DNA from: Quillaja saponaria
Taxonomy: Eukaryota > Streptophyta > Magnoliopsida > Fabales > Quillajaceae
Assembly: GCA_029379385.1 (NCBI GenBank)
Contig: CM055608.1
Location: forward strand, 24,364,350 to 24,428,349
Reading direction: 5' to 3'
Length of the DNA: 64,000 nucleotides
The notes beneath the pieces are model-generated. The model did no database searches, had not been told where the DNA came from, and was given only the letters and a program-made list of their open reading frames with translations. The position numbers and the translations under genes were made by a program. Within the stretch, counting starts at the first letter, position 1. The number at the start of each line of letters is the position of its first letter. Of the stretch, positions 37,301-49,200 are shown piece after piece.

Positions 37301-38927
37301 ATTTGAAAAATATCCCATCTTAGCATGAAGATTTTTAATTATGCAAGAAGATTTCATAATTTAAAGCTAGCATAATTTACATAAAAAAATAAAGAAGAAA
37401 AATATCGAACACAAAATTACCTGATAATGCAAGAGGCCCTTCTGGTGCCCCTGCTCAAGAGGCTTCTGTATCAAGTTTTGCCAGAAGCTACGTATTGAAA
37501 ATGGATAGAACCGCAAAAATGCCATCAAGGTAAACAAATCATTGGGACTATTCTGAACAGTTCCCCCCTAACAACCCACCTCCGCTTAGAATTCAGATTT
37601 ATGACACATTGCCTTTGTTGATCATGCAAATACTTGATGATGTGTGCATCATCTAGAATAATTCTCCACCACACCAACAACTTCAAAGGGGAAGATAGCC
37701 ATCGTGCTTCAGAACCCAGAGTACTATATGTTGTCAACACTATATCATACTTCCTAAGTTCCTCAGGATCCCTAGTCCTGTTCCCGTAATACTTGTACAC
37801 CTTCAACTTGTCAGGCACAGTATGCTCTTCCAGGTGTTCTTCCCATGTTTCAACTACAGAAGGATGACACAAAACTAATGTTGTCTTTGTCCCCATATGA
37901 GTAACAGATTTATCATCTACACAAACAGTGTTTACTTTACTGCTACTGGCTTCAAGTTTCTTTGAGGCAGCAGGATCCATTTCACCCACTCTTCCCCTCT
38001 TACAACCCAAAATTGTAAAACCCTCACCCTGATCACTTATTTCACGTAATTTATGTACATCTAAACTACCACTGTCTGTTGAAGAAGATGAAGCACTATA
38101 TCTATCACAAGCAATCAAAGAAAGCAAAGTTAAAGTCTTACCCATCCCTGTATCATCTGCAAAAATCCCACCTCGTAAAGGCTCCGGCCGCTCAATTGTA
38201 TGAAGTTTAGACAAAAGATTCACGTAAGACCCATCTTCTTTCTCTTCCCAAAATGGCGGCAACTCACCAGTGTTCTCCCTATGAAATAACCAACCCAACC
38301 CTTCCTTTTGATGCACAAAGAGATCCGATTTAATCACAGTTTTTGGGGCATCCATCAATTTCAATGCAAGTGTTTTGCTCACATTCTCACCAATTATCTT
38401 GAAAATCTCATCCACACTCTTCATTTCTTTCTCAGACTTGGTAATAACGGACCCCATTAATTGAAACCCACCTTTTGATATCTCTGCTTTCACAGTCGGA
38501 AACGCCTCAAATCGAGCAAAGATGCGAATTTGACAAGGAATCTTGTTTTGGTTTTCAGCAGGACAACTATTTCTTACAATACCATCGAGGGAAATCAATT
38601 TGGACTTCATCATCGGTGATAATACGGCTGCCAAAGATCGATGACGCCAACCTCAACAGTTCCGGCTATAAGGAATTTGATGGCATTCTTGTCTTACAGA
38701 TTTCGGGGTTCACGTTTCAGACCCACCTTTACTTGGTTATTGATAATGTAACCATGATATTCAACCTCAACAATGTTGGCCATGACGAATCCAACAATGG
38801 AAGTTTCGGAGGAAAAAGACTTTGAGAGAGGGCCGTACAAAGAATTAACTTCGTCAGAATCCGGATAATCTTCAAGACCATCACAGAGGCTATAGTAGTA
38901 ATCTTGATCTTGATCTTCTATCTCCAT
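34320..38927 (-). pseudogene. HIRAN-SNF2-RING ATPase (Rad5/HLTF, SMARCA3-like), copy 1, disrupted
   Basis: Intact relatives remodel DNA-protein contacts and ubiquitinate targets during replication-damage tolerance. Exons: 38927-37421, 36847-36559, 35106-34320. MEIEDQDQDYYYS opens the protein, followed by HIRAN (SIVGFVMANIVEVEY), SNF2 N-terminal half (SDLFVHQKEGLGWL, Walker A DDTGMGKT near 38150, Walker B-like LDDAH near 37645 in place of DEAH), RRWVV, a linker helix block (RRMKSTRPKGLPPKLIETC), a RING finger with all eight ligand positions visible (CWIC, CAHIFCLAC, CPIC; 35000-34920), and the helicase C-terminal half (NSVIFSQFGKILLLLEEPLK, TVLLVCFKASGAGM, YLLEPWW, HFGQKEGVKIVRF). Lesions: TAA at 38694-38696; about 4 bp lost near 38625; an insertion in the G run near 37568; frame changes near 34915 and 34545. 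At least five lesions make it a pseudogene. Copies 2 and 3 lie upstream in the same orientation. Confidence 0.88.
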
Positions 38928-39224
38928 GATGGATTTTCGTTGTAAAGGATTAAAGAGGAATATCAAAAATTACAGAAGCTGAAAGCTTTCACAAGCGGCT
39001 CTACCGTTGTATTTGAATTCTATGGAATTGAACTTGGGTTCAACAAAGCGTCAGAGTGACATTCCTTTCTTGAACGAATCCTGAAGAAAAATCAAGACAC
39101 AGCTTTCTGAATTCAAATGTCTATTTTATTGGGGAAGAACCTTCTAAAAGGACCATGTCAGCAACAGGCACATAGATTTATTTGAGCTGCCTATAAAAAC
39201 GGTTCTGCATCATCAATGGGTAAT
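38928..39224. other. 5' flank of SNF2 copy 1
   Basis: About 300 bp between the copy 1 start codon and the 3' end of the LINE. Part of it resembles the sequence upstream of copy 2 (GTTGTTTGAATTCTATG-like phrase at 39005 and 50440), so the duplication included some upstream DNA. No TATA box was placed. Confidence 0.45.
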
Positions 39225-40118
39225 TGTCGTTTAGAAAATATATTTTGGTAGTTTATTTCTTTGATTAATGAACTTCTATTGGATTGCCATAGATAAGCTG
39301 AGACCTAAATGCTCTTATGCACTGTGCCTGAAGATTGCACAACCCCAAGAGCAAGATTTGTTGGAAGACAAAAATTGGGCACAAACACTTTTACAACGCC
39401 AACTCCAAAGAAAGAAGAGCCCATAAGCAAACACAATGTTCCAAGGAATGCCATCCCCCAGCCCCCTGCATAATCATAGACCATAGGGTTACAAGACCTG
39501 AAAATGTGATCTTTGTCTTCCCAGACACCTCCAAACATAGTATTAGAAGCATCTCAGGCCATATGTCTTTCCCAACGGACTGAATTTGTCGTAGCCCTGT
39601 TTCTACATAAAGCCAAAAGAACACTTCGCCAAGAAGAAGACACACTTGATTTCACAGTGGCATTCAAAGTGTTCATTGTGCAAATATTTCTGCCCCATAA
39701 TTCGCACCCACAAACTTTCCGATTCCATTACGCAACGCTAACCTGCTTTGGCCAAAAAACCAGTATTGAAATGTGAAAGTCGCTTCAACCTAAGACCTCA
39801 TGCTTCTTGGACATGCAGATATCACTCCAACTAACTAGATGAGCTTTCCTCCTCCTCCCGTTTATCAATTTCATTGCAAACTCCTAATGGAATCAGTGTT
39901 GTTAGCATGGTATACAGAGGAATTGAAGTCATAGCCTGGACCAAAATAGCACGACCAGCTAGGGAGAGATGTTTCAATTTCCAACCTGCTAACCAGGTTT
40001 GAACCTTCTCAACAAGCTCTCGATCCATGGCCTTTAGGTTCCTGGAGTGAATTATTAGGACTCCCAAGTATTCCCCTAAATCCGTAGCGACTCCCATTTG
40101 TAAAACCCGACCAGTATC

Positions 40119-40369
40119 TGATAGGGCCAATTCTAAAACAAAAGGGTAAATCCAGGAAATCCAAAGCTAGAGCCGCTAGCTATGGCGAACCCCTCTACCG
40201 GAGGTGGATTTCTTGGACTCACAGAGAGTGAAAGGGAGAAGGAGAAGGCGTCTGCCAATTTTCATTATATCCTAGATGATCTGTAAAATACAACCTAATT
40301 CATCTTTTATAAGCTAATAATAGCTAACAACTTACAAAACTACCCTCATCCCTAATTCTATACGTATCA
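40119..40369 (-). mobile_element. Solo LTR (251 bp) inside the LINE reverse transcriptase
   Basis: The segment begins TGATAGGGCC and ends ACGTATCA, a TGATA...TATCA inverted terminus, and is flanked by the 5-bp direct repeat GTATC at 40114-40118 and 40370-40374. Read on the minus strand it has a TATA-like TTATAAAAGATG about 60 bp from its start, as expected for an LTR promoter. Removing it and one repeat rejoins the LINE frame (PVNKD to TGRVLQMG). No internal retrotransposon sequence remains, so this is a recombination product. Confidence 0.88.
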
Positions 40370-40837
40370 GTATCCTTATTCACAGGACCACTGACATCCT
40401 TAGAGAAAAAAACTTTTGATTTGGCTAAACTTACATTCAAACCAGAGACCATACTAAAACGGTCCAAGAAATTCCGCATATGACCAGCCTGCTTTCTTGT
40501 GGCCTCAGCAAACAAGAGTAAATCATCTGCCAAAAAAACAAGTGAGAAAGTTTTATGCACCGCGCTCGAACTTAAACGGGATTCACCTACAATGATAGAC
40601 TTCACCATTCATAAACTGTTTCAAACTTTCCATACAAAGGACAAAAGGGTACGGGGACAAAGGGTTTCCTTGTTAACCCATTTTGGGACTAAAACAAGCA
40701 CTCTTCTCCCAGTTCCAAAGAATACTAGTGCGGACGTAGGAGACACAAGACATAATCAGGTTCATCCATTTAGTTGGGAAGCCAAATAACATTAAGGTTG
40801 CCTCCAAGAAGTCCTAAGAGAACTTTGTCATATAAAC

Positions 40838-41097
40838 TGTTAATGTCAGGATTTGTCCGAGCTGGAGACCTGGTGAGAAGGTCTCCTCGATGTGTCCGAG
40901 CTGAGGTGTTTTCAACGCCTCTACTTGTCCGAGCTGGAGACCTGCAGGGGTGTGGTCTGGAGACCTGTCAGCACTCTGAAGCTCAAGTTAGTATCTAGAG
41001 AGATAAGGGGAGAGACTTAACCTCTTTTGAGAATGTGAGAGCTTGTATTTGTAAGGCCTTTGGTGGGCCTGGGCTTAAGTTAATATTTGTATTAACA
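40838..41097 (-). repeat. 3' LTR of the LARD-like element
   Basis: Shares with 44002-44285 the phrases TTTGTCCGAGCTGGAGAC, GACCTGCAGGGGTGTG and AATGTGAGAGCTTGTATTTG. It lacks about 25 bp present in the other copy around GAACTAATGTGTAGAG. Short CCGAGCTGGAG motifs repeat within the LTR. Confidence 0.87.
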
Positions 41098-41438
41098 CAA
41101 GTCCCCTCAAAAACAAGTTCGAGGAATGAAGTGACTCGGACTTGAAGTCAACTAAGGGCAAAACCAGTGTCAATTGAGCTTTTTCTTAGCGGACGAGCTT
41201 TTGGCTCCAAGCCTTGCAACGTCGGGGTGAGCTCGTAGCTCTAACTTCCTTTGTCTTGGGCTGTGAAATTTCCCTGCAACAACGATTAAACAGTCGATCT
41301 CAAAAGAAAAAAGAAAATTTGTTAGGCACATATAAAGGTAAAATAATATGCTTTACGATTAAAAAGGTCATGCAGTGCTAGAGTCCACCTTTGGAGAGTT
41401 AAATATCTGAGTGCAGACCTTTTGCGGGCGAACTCGGT

Positions 41439-42160
41439 GGAGGCTCGGACCGCATGATGGAAACCTGGCGTCCGCACGTGCCTGAATCGCGAACCACCGG
41501 GGAGGTCGAGTTCCCTGTCAGGGCTGTGGGATCTACCAGGTGAATCTCAACCGTTTTCGACCCGGGTTTTGGAGATCTTGGGGACTCGGAGGAGGCTCGG
41601 ATCGCAGGTGAAAACCTGGCTGCCTCGCGTGCCTGACCGCGAGCACCGGGGGGTTGAGTTCCCTGTCAGGGTCGTTGAATCGACCAGGTGAACCTCAACC
41701 GCACCTGGGTTTGGAGATCTTGGGGACTAGGCGGAGGCTCGGACTGCCGGGTGAAAACCTGGTGGCCTTGCATGCCTAACCGCGAGCACCGGGGGGTCGA
41801 GTTCCCTGTCAGGGTCGTTGAATCGACCAGGTGAACCTCAACCGCACCTGGGTTTGCGAGATCTTGGGGATCGGCGGAGGCTCAGACTGCAGGTGAAAAC
41901 CTGGCCGCCTTGGGTGCCTGACCGCCAGCACCGAGGGGTCAAGTTCCCTGTCAGGGTCATTGAATTGACCAGGTGAACCTCAACCGCACCCGGGTTTAGA
42001 GATCTTGGGGACTCGGTGGAGGCTCGGACCGCGGGTGAAAACCTGGCGGCCTCGCTTGCTTGACAGCGAGCACCGGGGGGTCGAGTTCCCTGTCAGGGTC
42101 GTTGAATCGACCAGGTGAACCTCAACCGCACCCGGGTTTGGAGATCTTCGTTTTGATTGG
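41439..42160. repeat. GC-rich tandem array 1, five units of 142-152 bp
   Basis: The phrase GGAGGCTCGGAC starts units at 41439, 41591, 41733, 41876 and 42018. Each unit continues with GTGAAAACCTGG, CCGCGAGCACCGGGG, GAGTTCCCTGTCAGGG, CGACCAGGTGAACCTCAACC and GGTTTGGAGATCTTGGGG. Units 2-5 are much alike; unit 1 is longer and more diverged. No translation product is likely. Confidence 0.9.
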
Positions 42161-43169
42161 TTTTGGAGGGCTATGCCTCTCCCTTTCAACTTCACCTGTA
42201 GAAATTTCTTGCAACTGTGGCCAAACGACCGATCTCAATAAAAAAATTCATTAGCCACATGTGATGGTGAACATGTAATAATATGCTTTCTGAATATACA
42301 ATAATATGTCAAAGATATAGTTGCATTGTAATTATCATTTTTATCTTGCTACAAAGTGCAAGATGTAGGTGAGGTGAATTATTGGTCCACTATACCTTAA
42401 GACACCCATTATTTTGTCAAGTGAGTAACCGGGTCATTTTTGTGATGGCCTTATAATTATGGTGTTTTTAGGTGAGCTTATGAATCTTCAATGAATGATT
42501 TAATATTTTCAAGACTTGAAATATTTTTGTTGTTGATGAACATGTAATCTAATAATTAAGTAGACATAAATTAAGCTGAGTATTCGATTCATAGTAGATT
42601 TGCATGAAGATAAAAATTGACAAGAGTTTCTATAAGAACATAGAAGTTTGCAAGCAATTTGTGTAAAATTTATAAAGTTTTTAGGCCATTTAAAGAATTT
42701 TAGGGCCTATATGCAATTTTTTAGAATCACTTTGGTCAATTATATGATAATTAAAAGCATGTGGACTACTGTGCAATTAATTTGAATCATTTAGGTAAAT
42801 AATATAAATGATAAGGGCATATTTGATACATATGAAAAGATATGTGGTAATTATGTGAATTTATAAACATTTGGGCTATTTATGTAATTTCAAAATATAT
42901 TTGGCCAAAATGTAAAATATAGTTAAATTAATAGGTCAAAATTATAATTATTTAAATATTTGAGCCAATTGTGTAAATATATAAACTATATAGGTCATTA
43001 CCATAATATATATAAAACATAAGGACCAGATAGCAAAATAGATAACCTGGGCTTTGTTTGGATTTGGGCCGACTTGGTGGGCTTTGTTTGTTAGCCCGAG
43101 TTGGAGATCTGCACTTTTATTGGGGTGGGTTTTTGGTAGGCTGAGTTGGGAGTTGCATGCATATTCACA
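42161..43169. other. AT-rich middle of the LARD-like element
   Basis: Between the two arrays lies about 1 kb of AT-rich DNA with no coding trace. Short phrases of the form GGGC.ATTTATGTAATTT recur loosely between 42660 and 43040. Confidence 0.5.
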
Positions 43170-43920
43170 AATTTGGCGGAGTGCCGCCACTTGAGGCCAC
43201 GCGTGGGGGCGCGTGTAACCTCCATCAAGGTGGCGGTTTCGACCTGGAGATCCTGGAGGTCGGCGCCGACATTGAGGGTGGTCATCCAGGTTCCTAGGTT
43301 GCCCGAATTGGCCTGAAAATGGAGATGAACAGTAGCTCGCCATGCACCAAAATCTGGCTACCTGGCAGAGTTCCAGCCACTTGAGGCCGCGCGTGGGAAA
43401 GCGTGCAGACTCCGGCGAGCTGGAAGGTTTGGACGAGACGACCCGTGAGGTCGGAAGCTTCAATTTGGGTGGTCTGAGAATGGACTGGAACGGCAGCTCG
43501 CCTTGCACCAAAAACTGGCGACCTAGCGGAGTATCGTCGCTTGAGGCCGTGCATGGGGGCACGTGGATAATCCTGTGAGCTGGTGGTTTGGACGGGACTA
43601 CCTAGTGAGGTCGGCAGCTTCGGTTTGAGTGGTCGCTCGAGTTCTCAGGTCGCCGGAATTATCCTAAGAATGGTTTGGAACGGCAGCTTGCCATGCATTA
43701 AAAACTGGCGACCTAGCGGAGTGCCGTCGCTTGAGGCTGAGCGTGGGGACTTGTGGATGATCCGAAGAGCTGGCGGTTTGGACGGGACGACCCGTGAGGT
43801 CGGCAGCTTCGGTTTGAGTGGTCGCCCGAGGTCTCAGGTCGCCAGAATTGGCCTGAAAATTGATTGGAATAGCAGCTCGCCCATGCACCCAATTTGGCGA
43901 CCAAGAAACTTGGTACATTG
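43170..43920. repeat. GC-rich tandem array 2, about four units of 160-190 bp
   Basis: The phrase CGC(C/T).CTTGAGGCC anchors units at about 43191, 43381, 43541 and 43731. Units share GGCGACCTAGCGGAGT, GAGCTGGCGGTTTGGACG, GACGACCCGTGAGGTCGG, GTCGCCGGAATTGGCCTGA and GGAACGGCAGCTCGCC. Array 2 is unrelated to array 1 by eye. Long open frames on both strands here (one of 204 codons on the minus strand) are by-products of GC-rich repetition. Confidence 0.88.
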
Positions 43921-44001
43921 ATTTGGCGAGATGGAGACCTGGAGAGTTGCGTGGAGATTAGGAAATTCAAATCATATGAATTTTCCCACAAATGGCGCCA
44001 A

Positions 44002-44285
44002 TGTTAATGTCAGATTTGTCCGAGCTGGAGACTTGGTGAGGAGGTCTCATCGATGTGTCCGAGCTGGAGGTCTCCTCGACGCCTCTACTTGTTCGAGTTG
44101 AAGACCTGCAGGGGTGTGCTCTGGAGACCTGTTAGCACTCCGAAACACAAGTCAGTATCTAGAGAGATAAGGGGAGAACTAATGTGTAGAGAGACTTAAC
44201 ATCTTTTGAGAATGTGAGAGCTTGTATTTGTAGGGCCTTTGGTGAGCTTAGGCTTATTGGGCTTAAGTTAATATTTGTATTAACA
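44002..44285 (-). repeat. 5' LTR of the LARD-like element
   Basis: Right-hand direct repeat; its inner side adjoins the primer-binding sequence ending at 44001. It contains an extra segment with AGCTTAGGCTTATTGGGCTT relative to the other LTR. Confidence 0.87.
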
Positions 44286-44520
44286 TAAGCCTTCTTAAGA
44301 TTGAATTTCTAGGTCATTGTAGCTTTCTACCCTTTCTGTCTTTTCATGGAATAGCAACTTCCTAGACTAGGAGAATAGTATCACTGGCCTGCCTACCACG
44401 AATAAAACTGAACTGGGTCGGCTCAATTAGCTCATTCAAATAGGGATGAAGTCGATGCACAAGACCCTTGGAAATGATCTTCTTATACACCATTGAGTGA
44501 ACTCTAATAGACCAAAATTG

Positions 44521-45164
44521 TTATGAGTGTAACGAGTGGCGGATTCAGAAAATCAGGGAACAAATATTTTATTTTTATAAATAATAAATCAATTAAATAT
44601 ATATTCATAAGTTTTTTTTGAAAACAAAATTTGCTAAGTCATATAGACATATTTTTGTTTTACGAAAATAATAAAGAAGATTCAAATTTTGACAATAATT
44701 TTTTACAAAAAATTATGAGAGAAAATATATACCGAAATAATGAGTTTAAAGACAACTCTAATCAAAAATCTAGAAATTATTTTCTAATATTTGTAAAATA
44801 CACTACTCATTTTTTAGTAATTGTAAAATACATTACGAAGTTCAGTGAGAAAAATTCGAATAGACTAAGATAATTTGAATAATTGAATATATTTTTTCTT
44901 ACTAAATTATTAGATTTTTTAGTAAATTTTAAAATTTACATAGTATAATTTAACTAATGTTAGTTTGATTTTTGTCACGAAAAATTTATAACTGTGATCA
45001 AATTAAAAACAATCAAAATTTGTGGGGGACATGATTATATTTAACTACTAAATGAGTGGGGGCAATATAAATATTTCGTAGCAATTTATATATAATTTTT
45101 AAACCCAGTAGGGTCAACTGACCCCACTGGCTTGTGCCTACATCAGCCCTTGTGTATCCGGTAC
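44521..45164. mobile_element. Unclassified insertion splitting the LINE
   Basis: About 640 bp of AT-rich DNA separates two LINE pieces that would be adjacent in the protein (LMVLVP and the VYKKIIS block). Its outer parts are not AT-rich: AACGAGTGGCGGATTCAG on the left and TGACCCCACTGGCTTGTGCC on the right. No terminal inverted repeat, LTR or target duplication was found, so the class is open. The inner 44631-44873 frame is low-complexity. Confidence 0.5.
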
Positions 45165-45450
45165 CTAAACCATAGGGACGAGAACCATCAAGTTTTCATT
45201 CAGAGCATATGGTTATCTACTTGTTTCCAAAGCATCTCAAACAAGCAACGAGACTGAGTTGGCCACCTCTGCCCAACAGTGCTGATAGAAGGCTGCTTGA
45301 AACCCATCCGGACCCGGGGGCTTTGTAAGGCTTTATAGAAAAAAGAGCATGTTTTTATTTCTGTTGGACTGATTGGCCTAGATAAATCCGTTGGTTGATC
45401 CCTTAGCAAATAGTTTGACAGCGCATTAACAAAGTAATTAGTCGGTTATA

Positions 45451-46259
45451 TATAAATTGGTCTGCATATACATGATCGCTAAAAAAAATAAAAATAAACA
45501 ATTATTTGGTATATCCTTCTCTATTAGTAATTATGGAAATCTATATAGCAATTCCCTTTCTTTGATTAATGTCATATTATCAATATGTCTAAGTTATTTC
45601 TTTTGGTATAATATCTATATTTCTTAAGTCCCTTTAGTTTCTTTACTTAAATTGCTTTATGCAAGACAATAAAATATAATTAATTGAACATATTCCTAGT
45701 TATTTTTTCTATAACAATTTATACAATTTAATTTGTCAAAATAAATAATAAATCTTCGTTCAACTTTAAAATCTCAATAGTTCAAATAATTTAATTTTAA
45801 ATTTTTATTATTTTAATTAATTAATAAATTAAATATTATATTATAAAATACATTTTACTTTTTATTCTAAATTTTAATTTTAAGCCTAAACTTAAACTTC
45901 ACCTTAATTCTAATTCTATTCAAATTAATTTTAAAAGAGTCGTTATAATAAAAATTAAGAGCTATGCAAGAACAACAAAACAATATATATGTCAAACCCT
46001 GAAAGTTTTTATCAAATTTACTAAATGTAAAAGAGCTCTATGCAACAGCCATTTCATTTTCATTGGTTCAGTGCTGTGGACCGTGTATAGTTTCCATGTT
46101 GTCATTCCAAGATCGAGTATACTTGTATGCATAGCATTCTTAAAAACCATTGTACTCATTTATATTTGTATGATAACGTATGACTTGAACTTTTCTTCTG
46201 GGCACTTAGACTGTTCCAGTCTTCATATTATATGAAACATGAACAGCCAAATGAGGCAT
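45451..46259. other. Spacer between LINE and SNF2 copy 2
   Basis: AT-rich up to about 45960, then mixed sequence that should include the 3' untranslated region of copy 2. Phrases near 46190-46260 (GAAACATGAACAGCCAAATGAGGCAT) resemble 34230-34280 and 52745-52780, showing that all three SNF2 copies share their 3' flank. Confidence 0.5.
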
Positions 46260-49200
46260 CTATACATTTACATCTGCCTGATTTAAAGAAAAAAGTGCTC
46301 GTAGATCATCCACTCTCAGGGCCTTCATATTGTTTGCACCCCTTCTTTCACATGTTTCACCTGCAATTTGCTTATTCTTCTCCAGCAACTTCAATATTCT
46401 CTCTTCAATGGTGTTCTGAGCTATTAACCTAACAATTTTCACATCATTTTTTTTGTCCGAGATGATATACGCGATCAATTGCCTGTTCCTCAACAGCTGG
46501 GTTCCACAATGGCTCTAATAAGTAGACTCTAGAGGCAGTAAGATTCTTACCTGCACCTGCTGCCTTAACATTTGCAAGTAAAACCATTGATCCAGCTTGT
46601 CTTGCAATCTCTAAATCTTTTTTTAACACATTAGCCCTTCTCTTGTAACCAGCGATCCATGATGCCGTAAAATCTTAAAGCCAGCTTCTTTTAGTGGCTC
46701 CTCTAGTAATAATAACATTCTCCCAAATTGTGAAAATACTAGAGAGTTTGTAGCTGGCTTCTGATTCCTTGATTCTACAAGATGTTTTAAAATAGCAGAC
46801 ACTTTAGAAGATATGATTTTTCTTGAAGAGGACAATCGAGTACCATTTTCAGAAGATTCAAGAGGGGCCGTGAACAGGTCAGACTATGTAAGAGGCCGGC
46901 GAGAAATGGGGCAACATTTTTTTTGCTGCCAGATTTTCCTAGTACAGGCTTTGAAGGAAACGTGTGCACAGTAAGTAATTATAATATCAGTCTTGGGGGA
47001 CATGCAAATCGGACACTCAAAATCTTCACCATCTTGCAGCTCCTCAACCAATTTTTTCAGCAACTCTGGTTTATTGGACACATCTTATTGCAATCAAGTC
47101 ATCAATACAGTACACAAAGACTATACTGTTGAAAAGGAAAAACATTTCAGCAAAATGACTAATCTTATAGCAGCTAAAGAACAAAAAACGTAGTAAATTT
47201 TTAATCATGATTGAGAATCCAAGATAAGATTTAAATGACTAGTCTTCTAGACACCTCTCTGAAATTTAGGTAATATATACTTATATGTAAATAATATTTG
47301 ATGTGATATATAGACATATACCAATAATAGTTGAGATGTGAATTTGTAGATTTAAAAGTACTCACAAATCTTCTCAAGCCCCAAACAAGTCACCCATCTT
47401 CTCAAGCTTGTGCTCAAAGGAACAAGAAGGATAGACCAAAACAGATCCCTATCTCCCAATCAACAAAATGCTTTCAAGTTCCCCACTTTTCTATCGTTTG
47501 CTTGGAAAACTCCATCCCCAACATCAGCAGAAGCTTCTTACTTTGACACTAAGAACATATAATCTTACTTCTCCCACATACTCCAAAAAGTCTAAAGAAG
47601 CACAAGGGGGTTCAGCTCGTTACCCACATTGGTCCGTGACCTAAATAGAAAATAAAGTTTCAGTGTTGATTTTTTGAAAACATTAAGATGTTTTTTAGTG
47701 TCCATTTGTTTCTCATTTAGAGGACAAGGGTTTCCAAATCTTTGGAACAAACATCATATACTCAACCATGTAACCTGATTATTTAGAGTAGAGAAATGGA
47801 GAATTTTTTAATTTATTATTTCAGAATACAACCTTAATCTATATCCTTCAACTATAATGGAAATTCATGGAGGGGGAAGCCTAGAACTCGTATTGAATTG
47901 TGTTGAAGAAGCCAGTAAATGAATTTCTCATTAAGACAACATGTTATTAACAGAATGCAAATAAAAAAGCGAGAAAAGATAGAACTATCTAGTAAACTGA
48001 AATGTGAGACCTGTCATGGACTATAAGTATTAAATTGTTGTATCTAAAAATGAAGCAGAAGAAGACAATGGAATCATTTCAATACCTTCAAGATTATGGA
48101 AACGGAATGAAGATCCAATATCTGAAGAGCACAAGGTTAAATCTGAACAGATTTGAAGAAGTCGTGAAATCAATGTAAGTAAGTTGTAATAGTTCTTCAT
48201 TAGACTCCGTTCATTACTACAACTCTGCACTTTTCTCTTTGCCTCTCCTTCCATCTCATCATACAGTTCCCGTTCTTCCTTAGAAAGTTCAATAGAACAT
48301 GTCTCAATAAGTTTAGGTGGCAATCCCATCAGTCCCATTTCTTTCATTCTCCGCAAAGAAATTGTTTCAAATATAATCTGAAGCGCATTAAGTATCATGG
48401 CAAGGAGTACAAGTAAGAAAATAGCAAAAAGATGGATATCTACATTAAACAACACATCAAACAATTAAAGAAGAAACATGGTTTAACTGAAAATTTAGAG
48501 TAAATCATCTCAAGAGTAAAAGTATAATCTGGAAAAGCAATCTACAAAAATCATGCAGTGTTTGTTGTGATTATATTCACGGTAAAACAACACGGTAATC
48601 ATTTACTACTTGTGTAACCAAACTGATCTAAGTGTTGGATATTGAACAGAAAAAAGCTCCTAATGTTGGATGATAAAGATGTTTGTTTGGTTTATGTTTT
48701 AGACATATTACCATGCAATGGGAACGAAAAAAAAAGAAAAAAAAACTTTTATTTGGAAGATGATTCAGTATTAGCATGGAGGCTTGCAATTATCCATGAT
48801 TTTTTTTTTTAAGGCTAGAATCATTTACATATGGATGAAAAAAAATCAATGGCAGAATATTACCTGTTGACGTGAGAGGCCCTTCTGGTCCCGCTGAGAA
48901 AGAGGGTGCAGTACCAAGATTTCCCAGTACGTACTTACTGAAAATGGAAAAAACCGCAAAAATGACATCAAGGGAAACAGATCAATTGAACCACTCTGAA
49001 TGGGTACCCCGGTAACAACCCACCTCCGATTAGCATTCAGACTGATGACAGCTTTATTTTGATAAGCACATACACCCTCGATTATGTGTGCATCATCTAC
49101 AATAACTCCACCACTCTAACTTCTTCGTAGGGGAAGTTGACCATATTTCTTCAGAACCCAGAGTAGTATATGTCGTTAGCACTATATCATACTTCTTAAG

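Larger units (their letters stand above)
40838..44285 (-). mobile_element. Large non-coding LTR element (LARD-like) inside the LINE
   Basis: Direct repeats 40838-41097 (260 bp) and 44002-44285 (284 bp) both start TGTTAATGTC and end ATTAACA. On the minus strand the primer site TTGGCGCCATTTGTGGG follows the right repeat directly, a type common in Gypsy-group elements, and a polypurine stretch TTTTTGAGGGGACTTG precedes the left repeat. Flanks TAAAC and TAAGC are a target duplication with one change. The 2.9-kb interior contains no gag or pol; instead it holds two GC-rich arrays (41439-42160 and 43170-43920) separated by AT-rich DNA. It therefore depended on proteins from elsewhere. It interrupts the LINE between its KKA and VYDK coding (family: LEKAYDRL). 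GC content of the arrays is far above that of the surroundings. Confidence 0.87.
39225..45450 (-). mobile_element. LINE (L1-like), 5'-truncated, split by at least three later insertions
   Basis: The minus strand encodes an L1-type reverse transcriptase in four pieces. 45450-45165: ISPTEIKTCSFFYKALQSPR (family: ALKSPGPDGF). 44520-44286: VYKKIISKGLVHRLHPYLNE, then FSFIRGRQASDTILL. 40837-40370: WMNLIMSCVSYVRTSILWNW, QGNPLSPYPFVLCMESL, and the catalytic block LVFLADDLLLFAEATRKQA. 40118-39270: GEYLGVLIIHSR, LAGWKLKHLSLAGRAILVQA, and a C-terminal zinc-finger block (CGGVWEDKDHIFRSC after one shift). Pieces join in the same protein register across each insertion. Endonuclease and the N-terminal part are missing, as usual for 5'-truncated copies. 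The ends at 39225 and 45450 are approximate; the 3' end has no clear poly(A). Frame changes and stops show it is dead. Confidence 0.85.

Noticed and set aside
38475..38825. 116-codon plus-strand frame
   Set aside because: Antisense of the HIRAN exon of SNF2 copy 1.
34320..38927. Functional Rad5/HLTF-like gene
   Set aside because: At least five separate lesions, including a stop in HIRAN and frame changes in both helicase halves; a few could be assembly errors, but hardly all.
41439..42160. CRISPR-like repeat array
   Set aside because: Units are head to tail without unique spacers and lie inside a plant LTR element.
42948..43562. 204-codon minus-strand open frame
   Set aside because: It lies across GC-rich tandem array 2 and the AT-rich middle of the LARD-like element; composition and repetition explain it, and no domain is visible.
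43294..43991. Several 80-110-codon frames on both strands
   Set aside because: Overlapping by-products of the same array in different frames.
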